Shown here: piece by piece, positions 35,492-46,375 of the stretch
Numbering within the stretch: position 1 is the stretch's first letter
Layout of the letters: every line of letters begins with the position of its first letter
Origin: Saksenaea vasiformis B4078
Lineage: Eukaryota > Mucoromycota > Mucoromycetes > Mucorales > Saksenaeaceae
Assembly: GCA_000697055.1 (NCBI GenBank)
Contig: JNDT01002255.1
Location: 44,802 to 108,801, forward strand
DNA: 64,000 nucleotides
Direction: 5' to 3'
Made by a program: the position numbers and the translations under genes
Notes under the pieces: generated by a model
The model's database searches: none
Seen by the model: only the letters and a program-made list of their open reading frames with translations
Told to the model about the DNA's origin: nothing

Positions 35492-36017
35492 AGGTAGGTG
35501 AGAGCTGCAGAGACAGCTGTTCCAGATTTGCAAACGATTCAGGGACTGCTATTCAGCATGCCTGAACTCCGTAACTGAGGATCATTTCATTGTGCATGAT
35601 TGCAGCGCAGACAAGATAGCAGTGGGATACTTTTCACACCAATGTGTGTGTTCATAAGAAATTCTGTTTTGTTTGAACATAGCTGTACACAGCTTGCTGT
35701 GAATACAGCTATCGCTTTCGGCAGCATAGTTACAACGAGTTGTTACGTACAGAAGTTGATGTCTTGTTGGATAACACATGTGTGAGTAGAAAATTTTGCA
35801 TTATTGATCCAAAAGTACAACTAAGGTTATCGAATGTTGCTTGCTCGATATGGATAATTAACAAGCAACTTATTTCCTTTACGCTTTTGACTAGCCCTAC
35901 GAGAATTTGCATCATCGTACACAGTGCAAAGTACGACATGCTCTGTGCTCAACAACGAAGGATGAACTAATTGTACAGGATGTAAGCGTAGAATCAAGCA
36001 AACTAGATTAATAGTAA
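35492..36017. other. Spacer between kinesin-5 and PAK
   Basis: Promoter side of kinesin-5 and 3' side of PAK. Overlapping short frames only. Confidence 0.45.
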
Positions 36018-38548
36018 TTATTTCTTGGCACTCTCTCTTGCTGCGCGAATGAGAGGCGACAGCGAGCAAAGTGGATCGGCTTTCTCGAGGAAAGGATGTT
36101 TGAGAATATCTGCTGCAGACGGTCTACGTTCAGGGTCAACCTCTAGACACCGCGACAAGAAATTCCGGAAAATGTCGCTCAGTGATTCAGGACTCTGCAG
36201 CTGTGGCGTACCATTGGTGGCAATCAAATAAAGCGCACGCAATGGATTTTCGTTCAAGTATGGCGGTTCTCCTTCTACCATTTCAATAGCCATGATACCC
36301 AGGGACCAGATGTCCACCTTGGGACCATATTCTTTGCGTGTCACCACTTCAGGTGCCATCTGCAATCCCAAACTTAGTAATTATCCCCCCTTCTCTCCAC
36401 GTTGATGGAACCTACCCAGTAAGGCGTACCAACCATGGTTGTGCGTTTAGATTGACTTTCGTTCAATTGTGCACAGAATCCAAAATCAGCTAACGAACAC
36501 ACGCAAAAAAAAAAAAAAAAAGGGTGAGTCCGGTGACGTTTTCTCATCGCATTGTTACGCACTCAGCTTAATGTTGCCTTGTAGACTCAGCAGGATGTTA
36601 TCACTCTTGATATCTCTGTGGATAACGCCGTTGGAATGCAAATGGTGCAGACCCTCGAGTACCTCGCGGCATACGGCTGCGATCTGGCCCTCCATCATCA
36701 TGTTGCATGTGACAACGTCCGTTAGACTTCCGCCTTCCATATACTCCATGACAACCCAAAGATCACCCTTCCACAAATAAGAATCAATGTAGTTGACGAT
36801 GTTGGGATGTCTTGAGTCTTTCATCACCATGATCTCGTTGATAATCAATTCTTTCTTCGGTTGTTGCTCCAAGTTCATTTGCTTGATAGCAACAGGCATG
36901 TGATTGCCCTGGTGTGCGGTATACACTCCGCCGGACGCTCTGATATCGGATTAGCTTTATTAATACGAAGTTAATATACTCACCCTTGTCCGATTTTGAC
37001 CATATCCTTGTAGATCTTTGTGGGATCGACATTGCCACAAATCTCCTTCAACCTCTTGACCACCTCCGCATCTTTCATCTGATTTTGTTTGCGATCTTTA
37101 GATGGTCGTCGTTTTACAGCTCCTGTGGAGGATGACACTTGTGAGGTTGTTGTTGTCGATTGTGAATTTGTCGACTTGGTGCTGGCCGGTGTGTTTTTAC
37201 CTTCGCAATCAACACCATCTGATGAACCACCATCGGCTTTCAAACTGTTCGTAGATTGCAAAGTTTCATCACTCCTTTTCACCTCTGTGTCACAGCCTAC
37301 CGTAATGGATCAGCTACCACCAGTCGCCATACCATAAACATACCAGTTGTTGCTATGCTGTGAGCCATCTTAAGTTGAAACACACTTAATTAAACTTTTC
37401 CACTGTATAAATGAGAATCACTCACTGATTTGGCAAAGTCTTGTTGCTGGCCAGATTTCCTTTTACTGTCCGATATTTTTAGCTTAGATAGACGACGCCA
37501 TGTATTGTTCTTTGTGTTTCCGGATGACTTTTCTGTATCGTTATCAGGCGTTTCGTTACTGCGCTGTGCTAAAATAGCTTTGGGTATTTTATGCCAGACG
37601 GCATCGTCAAGTGCGTGCGTCTCTTGATAAAACTCGATAGCGTCAATAACAGCCTATAAATGAAAAAGGAGATAGACCACGTATTGGTTAGGGTACCTAG
37701 CTTGTCAATTACCAAATATGTTTTCAAACCTGTGGGTTCTGCTCCTGTTCCTTTTTCGTAATCCCGCTGTGTTTAATCAGTACTTGCCATTCTCTAGGCA
37801 ACCCTGTGAATTCTCCAGTATTTGGATCAAATCCAACATGAGTAACGTGTCGAGTATTATAGGGAGAGGAGATATCCATTGACTTTCCGGGACCAGCAGA
37901 CGCATTGTTGGACAGTAAATCTAAAATGCTTCGTTAGGGATCTATGAAGGGGAAGGGGGTATTTTTTTTTCTTGGTAGTTAAACGTACCCACAAACTTGT
38001 CTAACACGCCTTTGAATGTCGTTCTATCACGCGGTCTTCCTAACCCGGAGAGCTGAAGGATGGGATCATTAGCGGAGAGAGGAGTTGACTGTTGTGTCGT
38101 GCTTGATGGTGGCATGACTAGGGTGATAGCAGAAGCACGAGCGGATTTATTACGGAAAGATTCGACACTGTTGTAGCTCTTGAGTGCAGGTATAGGTGGT
38201 ACAGATGGGATTGAAGCACGATGATAATGATTATTAGGATAGCAAGCGTCTATCTGCGGTGAAGCTGTAGAATGACGAGAAGGAACGATAGCACCAGTAT
38301 TATAAAGCTTGGTAACGTGAGGTTTTGTTCCAAGAGATAAAGTACGAGATAACGAAGGGCTTGATTTGTGTGATTTGATATAACGTGTTTGGTTCACCGG
38401 TTGCTTTGAAATGCTCAAAGCACCGACAAGCGACTTTCGTGAGTGTGAAGTATCGAGCGATTGGTCAGTGGATCGTTCTTGGGACGTAACTAAAGCTACT
38501 TCAGTAAATGCATTGTTGAAAGGTTTACTACTTGCCTTTCTGATCTAA
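36018..38548 (-). CDS. p21-activated (PAK/Ste20) Ser/Thr kinase, 5' end unresolved
   Basis: Effector of Cdc42/Rac controlling polarity and MAPK cascades. Exons: 37989-38548 (5' limit set by an ATTTAG acceptor), 37730-37920, 37426-37653, 37344-37368 (25 nt), 36984-37284, 36563-36939, 36416-36489 and 36018-36359, all phase-consistent. The N-terminal region is Ser/Pro-rich and disordered, then [12 protein letters not shown] and the CRIB motif [21 protein letters not shown] Ser/Thr-rich linker follows. The kinase has the Gly-loop [41 protein letters not shown] and GTPYWMAPEVV. It ends with [10 protein letters not shown]...ARESAKK. No PH domain is seen, so it fits the Ste20/PAK1 class better than Cla4. 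The first coding exon was not located; a frame stop at 38545-38547 requires splicing from upstream, across an AT microsatellite. Confidence 0.93.
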
Positions 38549-38985
38549 ATCGTGAAGAACAGACGAAGTATCCATGTCAATGGTATAATATATATATATA
38601 TATTTATGTATATATATATGAACGAGGTTAGAAAGAGACGCTCAAGGGGGACAATGATAAAGATGAGAACAGTCGGTTTATTACTAAGCCCTAAATTGTA
38701 ATGAAGGAAGGAGGAAAAAAGTAAATGTGGAGAGAATAAGCGACAGGCGAAAAGGGAGGGGGAGGAGAACTTGTCTAAGCAAAGGGGCATCATCAGTTAG
38801 GAGAAAGAACGAAAGTGGTTTAACTGCAGAAAATACGTACATACACCTTAACTGGCGCCATTTTCCTGCGGAACAATCAGGTGTCTTTTTGAAACGGTCA
38901 TCGTTTCTTAGTGACACCATCGGAGCAAAACGGTTCCGAGACCCATATAAACGGATGATCACAAATAATACGCTTTTTAACAACC
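38549..38985. other. Divergent promoter region with AT microsatellite
   Basis: Separates PAK (minus) and the stress protein (plus). Holds an AT-dinucleotide run (about 38584-38620). PAK's missing first exon must lie here or beyond; one candidate is ATG GCG CCA GTT AAG followed by GTGTATG (around 38845-38862, minus). Confidence 0.5.
38584..38620. repeat. AT dinucleotide microsatellite
   Basis: Two nearly pure TA runs separated by a TTTATG interruption. Confidence 0.85.
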
Positions 38986-39585
38986 ATGACACGTACCGTT
39001 TTACTTTGTTACGATACTTCAGAACAATCTATAAAGAATATAACATGGGTAATTCAACAACATGTTATTCAACCAACGGATAAAGTACTTGTTGTCACCG
39101 TTGTAAACGAAGATATATTACACGTTGAAGGCATACAAGCTTGGCAAGCTGGTGCTATTGCAGCGACTACATGGGACATGGATGATTACAATGACAGGGT
39201 TAAAATCCTTGAAAATCATGCCATGGAAGGATTAAATTCAGCGTGCAACAGGCTCCACGAGCATGGAGTAAGTAAGAAAAAACCTTATTGCTAGGATCGA
39301 CGCTTACCCATACCACACTATAGTTGGACGCGACACCGATCCTCCTTAAAGGCGAAGCAGAAATAATGTTAGTAGATTTTGCAAAAGAAAGAAATGTGGA
39401 TCTAGTAATCGTAGGCAGCCGGGGTCTTGGATTCCTCAAAAGGTAACTCCCCCAGTCTTTCAAATAAAAAGTCCCTGCTGATTTGTATGCTCACACGTTG
39501 TTTCCTGCTTAGAAAGTTCCTGGGATCTGTTTCAGAACACCTTGTTCATCATCTCAAGTGCCCAGTCATGGTCGTCAAGAACTAA
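38986..39585 (+). CDS. Universal stress protein (UspA-like)
   Basis: Small nucleotide-binding alpha/beta protein of the USP family, linked to stress tolerance in other organisms. Exons 38986-39267, 39324-39442 and 39513-39585 give 157 aa. The N-terminus RTVLLCYDTSEQSIKNITWV is the typical first strand and helix. The C-terminal ATP-binding signature G-2x-G-9x-G-S is present as GSRGLGFLKRKFLGSVS, with the last intron inside it, followed by HLVHHLKCPVMVVKN, the classic end of the fold. An acidic patch in the middle (TTWDMDDYNDRVKILENHA) is ordinary for the family. All phases fit. ATP binding is therefore predicted rather than the non-binding subtype. Divergent from the PAK kinase. Confidence 0.9.
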
Positions 39586-40015
39586 TTGTCTATAGCACTA
39601 TATACAATCTCATCATTTATCTATTTTACTTTGTTTCCTTATTCCTTCCTTTACTGTATCGGATGTTTAAACACCCAAAAAGAAAATGAAAGTAACATCA
39701 TCATCATCATCGACATCATCATCTTCAGTGTGGGAAGAGTTCTATCGTCATTGTTTGGAGTGCGATCTCATGTGGCCTGCATCATCGTTATCATAGCTTA
39801 CCGGGCATCAAATCCAAGAAAGCAGGCCACCTTGTCATGGGACTGGGCAGTGTGCACGAACATTGGGTGATTTTCTACCTTTGGTGCAACGCAAAAGTAA
39901 TGAGAGTGGCTGAATTTTAGGCAAATGACCCTTCAAAAAAAGATATAAAGAGAGCCAACATGGTTTAGTTGAGAAAAAAAAAGTTGCGAGAACTCACTTC
40001 ATCTTCTTTTTCACC
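39586..40015. other. Intergenic, short ATC repeat and TATA-like site
   Basis: An imperfect ATC/CAT run lies at about 39697-39723. A TATA-like GATATAAAG at about 39941 may serve the next gene. Confidence 0.5.
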
Positions 40016-40288
40016 ATGTCGCGTTTGATCATTTTGGATGTTTCACCGTCATCTCCACAACACAATCCCATACGAAAAAGAAGCAATTCATCTTGTACTT
40101 CATCATGGTCAACTTGCTCGACAGACACTGCACTTTCTTCTTCCATGTCTTTTCCTGACCCTCAAGCTGCTGTACGATTTTCCAAGGTAGTCGTTGTCAA
40201 TAACCCTTCGACTGTATGCTTGGTAGCTGCCCAAACGCCTGGAGCAACAAAAGGCATCGTCAACCGTCATTTTGTAAAATCCCGATAG
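40016..40288 (+). CDS. Small Ser-rich protein with VRF motif, 90 aa
   Basis: Single exon, starting MSRLIILDVSPSSPQHNPIR, with a Ser/Thr-rich stretch (RSNSSCTSSWSTCSTDTALS) and then AAVRFSKVVVVNNPSTVCLV. The KVxF-like VRF segment followed by a short hydrophobic strand recalls the small protein at 12960, though overall similarity is low. A pyrimidine-rich leader precedes the ATG (CTTCTTTTTCACCATG), and a TATA-like element lies about 70 nt upstream. No domain recognised. Docking to type 1 phosphatase is possible from the motif but unproven. Confidence 0.55.
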   Translation: MSRLIILDVSPSSPQHNPIRKRSNSSCTSSWSTCSTDTALSSSMSFPDPQAAVRFSKVVVVNNPSTVCLVAAQTPGATKGIVNRHFVKSR

Positions 40289-42259
40289 CTGCTGAATTTA
40301 CTCATTCCCCATCTCTACCGATACCTTCCCATAACCTGTATTTATGCGCACTGTTTTTCTTTCTTTTTGCACAGTCATCAATTTCTTGATATTTATCCTT
40401 CTCTTTTCTGTTTTTACTGTCGATCAGTATACACCTTTCTTAACTGTCTTCCTTTCCTATGCTTACTGCTTATTGTGTGACCTGTCCTATCACCAGCAAA
40501 TTGTATTAAAATTTCGCGATCAACCCATCTCATTGTATATATAACAGAATTCCTAATAGTGATCTTTCTGTCATGGTGAACTTACATGGACGTCAGGGTC
40601 CGTTAAAGACGTTGTGCTACATGCAGTGTCAATCCCTCGCCTTGTGATCAGCCACCACGTTGCAATTTGCATAGCAAGCCTTTTTTTTTAATATATATAT
40701 ATAAAGATTGCTGCTTCCACCGCTGTTATGTATCCCATTGTTTATCAGCGATAGATAGTATCATGCGCATATGGTGAAACGCGGCAAAGATAGTAACTTT
40801 TCTCGCCGGACAAGCCACTTGGATAAGTCTATCAACAAGTACAGGGTGCATAGAGTTTTATCGTTATATGCACGTTAAGAATGTGGAAATCTCGGAACGT
40901 GCTGCGCTGCAGTATCTCCCTTACTGCAGTTAACTATGTTTTGTACAAATATCGCGCCTACCCAAGCCCTAAAAAACAGTACACAGTTTCACCTGAGTTC
41001 CTTAGATGAAGCTGTTAGTTACAGCATTGTATCGAATTTTCTAGAGCAATATCTATTAATATAGTAGTATTATAATAAAATATATTGATTCTGCTTCTTG
41101 TCGAAGGATCTTGCAGAATCGACATCAGTTATGTTATTCGGCTCCTCCTTTAGTTCGGATAATTGTTGCTGTTGGTTTTGTCATAGTATCCTAGCTAAAC
41201 TACTTACTTTTCCACACTAACAATCAAGTTTTTTCTTGTCACAAGCCGCACGAAAAAGAAGCTGCTTATAAAGGCACGAGAGTATGTTGTGTACACAAAC
41301 AGTGACTCAGACAGTTTTTAAGACAGCGTAGATACCCCGCCAAGCTACGGCTTTGACCAGTTGACAGAGTCAGATTTATCCGTTCTACTTTCTGCATGGC
41401 TCATATGATTCCAGCATTGACTTAAAGCTACGGTGCCTTATATGATATGTATATCAGTTATTTATCTAGCCAAACTTCCCCTCCTCTCGGACAACGTCTC
41501 CTTTAAAATGTTACGCAATGACTAGTTTTTAATCTTAGGTACATTATAAGCACCATATCGCTCGTCGCAGTCAGTTTGCATTCCTCAGATACTACTCAGA
41601 TTTTACGTTCTTGCTTTCCTTAATTTTCCGCTACAACTTGTGGGCGATGTTTACCTGATAGTTTGTGATCTCTAGCTGCATATAATTAATTACCTCTTTA
41701 CATGTGCATTTTTTTTTCGAGGAAATGGCGCAAATTTCAGAAAAGAGAGGGGCGATACATCATGTCACCAGTGCATAGAGAAAAGCTCGTGTGCAATGAA
41801 TACTTCGATTTTCGCACATGGTTTGGCTTAAAGAAACTTGCATATCTTCCCACATGCGCATCTGCTCCGCGAAAAAAGAAAGCTTAATACCTGGTAATCG
41901 GAGACATCGCGGTCCTTTCGATGATCTACATCCAAACTATTCCTTCAAATCTTTGTTCCAGACGTTTGTCATAGTTAATGAGTAGCATATGCACTTTGAT
42001 ATCTACACTAAACCGATATCACAAGAGAACACGGCAAAGTATAGCGATGACGACAAGATTATGTATATTTTCACAATTTGTATGCAGAAGTAAAACAAAT
42101 AAGCCCGGAGAACCCGGCTTGCATAGTGCCTCTATCCTGACAAATAGCACGGCTTTTGTACTGCAACAAACTGTAACCATTTCTTTATTTAGAAGTGATC
42201 TCCTTCTGTCTTCTTCTTTTTTTCTTTTTTTACATTTTAAACTATACAAGGATCATGCA
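40289..42259. other. Gene-poor stretch, about 2 kb
   Basis: Only short frames. A small TA run occurs near 40691-40702. No RNA gene or repeat copy recognised. Confidence 0.4.
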
Positions 42260-42474
42260 ATGTGCGTTGATCAATCTTGCATGAAATCCGAGAAAGCGTT
42301 GTTAATGGAAGAGGGAGAAGTGGATCCCTCTCCCCACGATGCTGGCTCTGGTTTGGCACCTCTGCGGCTGCTGCATATGCATCGGGAATACGAAGATCAA
42401 AATATAACAGGTATTCGAAGCAATACAGTGCATCCCCGCTAATTTCAGGTATAGGTTCGTTACAAGATGCGTGA
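42260..42474 (+). CDS. Possible 58-aa two-exon small protein
   Basis: ATG at 42260 follows a TATA-like ACTATACAAG by about 15 nt, which is closer than expected. Exon 42260-42410 (MCVDQSCMKSEKALLMEEGE and on) joins to 42449-42474 (GSLQDA stop) through a 38-nt intron with a CTAAT branch-like site and a TTTCAG acceptor. No family recognised. Read without splicing, the frame ends RSNTVHPR. Weak prediction. Confidence 0.28.
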
Positions 42475-45076
42475 ACACTGGAGGGCCGATTTTATGAGTT
42501 GTGTTACAAAGTGTTTGGGTATGATGTGCGCTGTAAGCAGCATTTACATGTGGTGATAATCCATCGTGCTGTAGTGTTTTGAAGGCTCATCAATGCTATA
42601 TTATTGTTAGCATAAATTGCTGATCTGTATCAACAGAACTACAAATAATCGCTTGTTTTCCGGTACAGGAGCACGACAACATTGCAGAAGTTTTCAAATC
42701 GATTAGCGACATGCTATGCTGCGGAAGAGACATCAAAGGAAAATATAAAACTGAAGCCTGATGTAATTCAAACTTACTGACGTAATATGCGTATCACGAG
42801 AAACTCCTTCCATGAAAGCGAAGCACGTCTGAACGCAATGGCGTTGTGACAAGCGTGGACAGTCATCATCAGATTACCAAGCATAGAAGTAGAGTTGTAG
42901 ATGATTATCACAAAAATACGTATAGCACCAATGGTAGGTACGTCCAAATATTAGGCAAAGAGTCCAGGAACGCGTCCTCCGGTATAAGAAGGGTCCACGG
43001 ACTCACCTGGTCTTGTATGAAGGAATTGTTGCTTTCCAGCTTTTGCAAACTGTAAAACGACTAAGATGCAAAGAAAGAAAGACATTGACGGACTAACTGC
43101 TTAGCGCTTTGTTATACTTTAATTCATGTCTGAAATCGCACGACGATCTCGGGTAGATCGCGATGGTGGAGGTATGTTCTCTTTAGATCCAGTCGCTTGT
43201 GTGTGTTGAATACCACTCGCTGGTAGTTTTTGACTTGTGGCTGCTTTACAAGGATCACCTTTAGGCGGCAGTGATGAGACGATTGAATTGTCGGGCTTAT
43301 CGATTTATAGCGAAATTCAATTAGCTCAAAGCGTCGAGATAATATTATGCAAAGTTGAAACTAGCAAAGGAAAGATATGATTATATCCCGCGAACTCCCT
43401 TCGCTGATTTCCCTTTCAGCTATGTTTTGAGAAGCATGAATACGATGGTTTTGAAAAGGTATGAGATCGATCTTCGATGCCAAATGATCGATGTAGCTGT
43501 TTTGGGTTTCGATCGTTTCTCGTTGTGGCTTTTTGTATCCTGCAATCATAGGACAATTGTTACCGTCATACGCTTCTATGACCGATTGATCTGGATGTTT
43601 TGATCAGACTTAGTGCATGTAGAAAGTGCGCGACAATTTGCATTGCTCTCGATATGATGCCAATTCCAAATTGTTTTTATTTGGTGTCATTTTGTGCATA
43701 TTTTTATGTATTCATAATGATATCATACTACGACGCATCAGTCGTTTCGGTCACTTTTCATTTGTGCGCCGTTATCTTTCAACTTTTCTTTGTGAGGTCA
43801 TTGTTCTTTTTCTTTTGTCTTTTTGTTGGTTAAGTCGTCATCTTTTGCCAGCTCGTTTTGATTCCTAATTTCCCAATTCGTCCGTTTTTACCCTCGTTTT
43901 CTCTCTAGCGGGAATGATCTATTCATTTGCGCTTTTTTTTTCGGGTTTTGAAACTTCGCCAATAGAGAGGGAGGACTATCCCGGCTCACATCGTACACAC
44001 GAGGCCTTAACGCATGACCTATTACAGAGTATCCGAAGGATACAAGGTCTATTACTGCGGTAAAAACACCGTCGTAACCGATTGCTGAATCGGAGATCGA
44101 CCGGTTTAGCCGCACACTTCATGGTATAAAGCTGAGGCAAGAACTTCGGAGTACTGAAGCACGAATGTGATAGTGATACTCGTGCATATCATTGCCTCGT
44201 CGAAGATGGTTTCAAATTTCAGCTGTCTGCCCTTCAAAAGATCCTTCTGGACATTATCTGCTCTTTGAGCTTCATCCAAAATTTCATTGCGAATTTGGTT
44301 CGATCGAGAGATACTCGTCCGGAGTAATGAAGGAGGTATACGCGGCAACTACGCATTTCAATGCTCACAAGAACACCTGCCTGCTATTCTGAACAGCGTG
44401 ACCCCTCCACATCAACTATATGCGAAGAAACAAAGATACCGCAAGTGATTTATAGAAGCTTACAGCAAAGGTAAAGGTTCAGCCTGATTCCTGTCGTTAA
44501 TTAGTATCTTACAAAATACTGATTGGAACAAGATAGAGGCATTAGTGATGCGAACTTGTAAAGCTGATTCATATGGTTTTCCAAAAAAAAATTCACCAAA
44601 GGAATATGGCCAATTACCGTAGCGATACGCAGGAAAAAGAAAAGACAAAAGCTAACAAAACATTCACTATCGAATAACTAACTTGTTTTAAGCAGCTATG
44701 TAAGTGGGATAACAGCTTCAATACATTGTGATAATATGTTACGAGCATAAAGGTACCAAACGCTCAAGCATTTACGTAAAGGGTTTTGCGCATCTTTGAA
44801 CACTCGTAGGTTAAAACGACAGGACACATTTGGAATGAATATCATTTGGTTAATAAAGGCGTTTGTATGTAGGCTTGACATGGTGAAAAGTCATCAAATC
44901 CTATTGATAAAAAACTGTCTTCAAGCTTTTCTGGAAACGACTATTTTTCGAAATTATGGTCATAAATTCTCGAAGAGGCCATTGCTGCAAATGCTAGTTC
45001 AATACGAATGAAGAGGTAAATATTGGTTAAACGGATAGAATCACTACTTTGTACTAAGCTTTACCTTAGTGGAGAA
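42475..45076. other. Gene-poor stretch, about 2.6 kb
   Basis: Short frames on both strands, none with motifs. A small start near 43126 (MSEIARRSRVDRDGG) is followed by a GTATGT donor but I could not extend it. Confidence 0.35.
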
Positions 45077-45732
45077 TCAGTAAACTGTATGCAGAAATCC
45101 CACAAGACAAGTCTTTATTCCCAGGTTGTATACCGACAGTGAACCATTTTTGGGAATTTTAAAGAATTTATTCCTTTTTGTAGTAAGCTAAGAAAGAAAA
45201 CATATACACTGCGGTGCTTACCGTTTCTTTTAAACAATAGTGAATATCTGGTGCATAGTACAAATGGCGTTGACCAGCGGTTGGAAGAGAAAATGATTTG
45301 AACGGGGAGGACCATGTCCCATGATCGATTGTTGTATAGATCGGCGGCATAATATCCAAAGTCAAGACCAACCCAGGAATCCAGATCTCCTGACCATGGT
45401 CAAGGTTACAATCTCCGAAGGAAGAGAACAATAAGAAGGACAGACACGTAAACGTATGTAATCATTTCTTACTTCACACTCCAACCTCAAAGGATTTGCC
45501 GGTCTGTCGATTAAAGACTAAAACGACCAAGATCCACAGCCACAACAAGCACCAGTTCACAAGGCCGACCTGGTTCTCACCATCCCACGATGATCAACAA
45601 TATCTGCACTACGTTTGACTCATTTGGTGATGATAATAGCAAGAATGACGACAACGTGGATAACGTAAGCGATAACAGATGGAAATACATCGAAAGCACG
45701 GCAAAATGGTTATAACGCATATAGCGAGACAT
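45077..45732 (-). CDS. Predicted four-exon protein with two hydrophobic segments, 162 aa
   Basis: No single long frame reveals this gene; it was assembled from splice signals. Exons 45613-45732, 45480-45569, 45222-45389 and 45077-45187 are each a whole number of codons and all introns are phase 0 (43 nt, 90 nt and 34 nt). The start MSRYMRYNHFAV follows a TATAAAG at about 25 nt. Hydrophobic segments: YFHLLSLTLSTLSSFLLL and GLVNWCLLWLWILVVLVF. Then come IWIPGLVLTLDIMPPIY and YYAPDIHYCLKET. The C-terminus is KIPKNGSLSVYNLG...FLHTVY. Strongest splice: GTAAGC donor at 45221. The 34-nt intron is very short, and the second intron uses a CAG acceptor at 45390 with a weak GTGTGA donor. Family unknown; likely a small membrane protein if real. 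Confidence 0.4.
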
Positions 45733-46279
45733 GATATTTGGAGACTTCTTCCCTTTATAATGGCAGCAGCAGCTTTACTGCTTATATAATAATAAAAGCG
45801 TTTGGATGATGACTTTGTGTGGGATGTGTGTAAAAGAAAAATGGGGAGACAGCAGGTATAGTAAGGTTTAGAGATTACGTCCAACGCCACATAAGTCATA
45901 AAAGCATTCGGAGACGTATATAGTTTGCAACTGTCTTTTCCAGTGGTGTCTATGATGTGCTGCTTAGTTGCGTGTCTAAATTTTTTTCGCCCTTGCGATG
46001 TTGCTGTACCATGTTTAGCCTTCCTTCCTTACTGAAGTACAGTAAACGGAAAAAGAGGCGAAGACGTTTCAGCTGTCAAGTATGATGGTTACCCGTAGTC
46101 CTTTAATGCTTATGTGTATTCGCTATGTATACTGGTGTCTTAAATATCTAGGGAGAGCTACTGTATTTTGAATAGGTATCAATTGAAGTTTGCACTAGTA
46201 AGTAGGTCCCTCGACATTAATATTCAAGTACTGCATAGATACACAGAGCATGGATGATTACGATGCTAAATTTACGGAG
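45733..46279. other. Intergenic
   Basis: Promoter side of the predicted membrane-protein gene; nothing else recognised. Confidence 0.35.
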
Positions 46280-46375
46280 GTAATGGTGTATATGCGATTC
46301 TTCCTGGCAAAACTTGATCGCCGCGAATGGCAAAACTTGTTTTGAGTGGCGTAAAAGGCCATCCAATAAAGGTTA
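46280..46375 (-). repeat. Dispersed repeat, copy F (short remnant)
   Basis: GGCAAAACTTGATCGCC and TGAGTGGCGTAAAAGG...CCAATAAAG correspond, with mismatches, to the reverse complement of the left end of copy B (CAATAAAG, GAGTAGCGTAAAA, GCGCAAAACTGGTCC). Only the outer about 100 bp remain. Confidence 0.5.

Noticed and set aside
38684..38992. Minus-strand 102-codon frame upstream of PAK
   Set aside because: Overlaps the promoter and start of the stress-protein gene, reads as hydrophobic T-rich antisense, and cannot be joined to PAK in frame.
43970..44110. Structured-looking segment considered as a tRNA or small RNA
   Set aside because: No B-box (GGTTCGANTCC-like) or cloverleaf pattern found.
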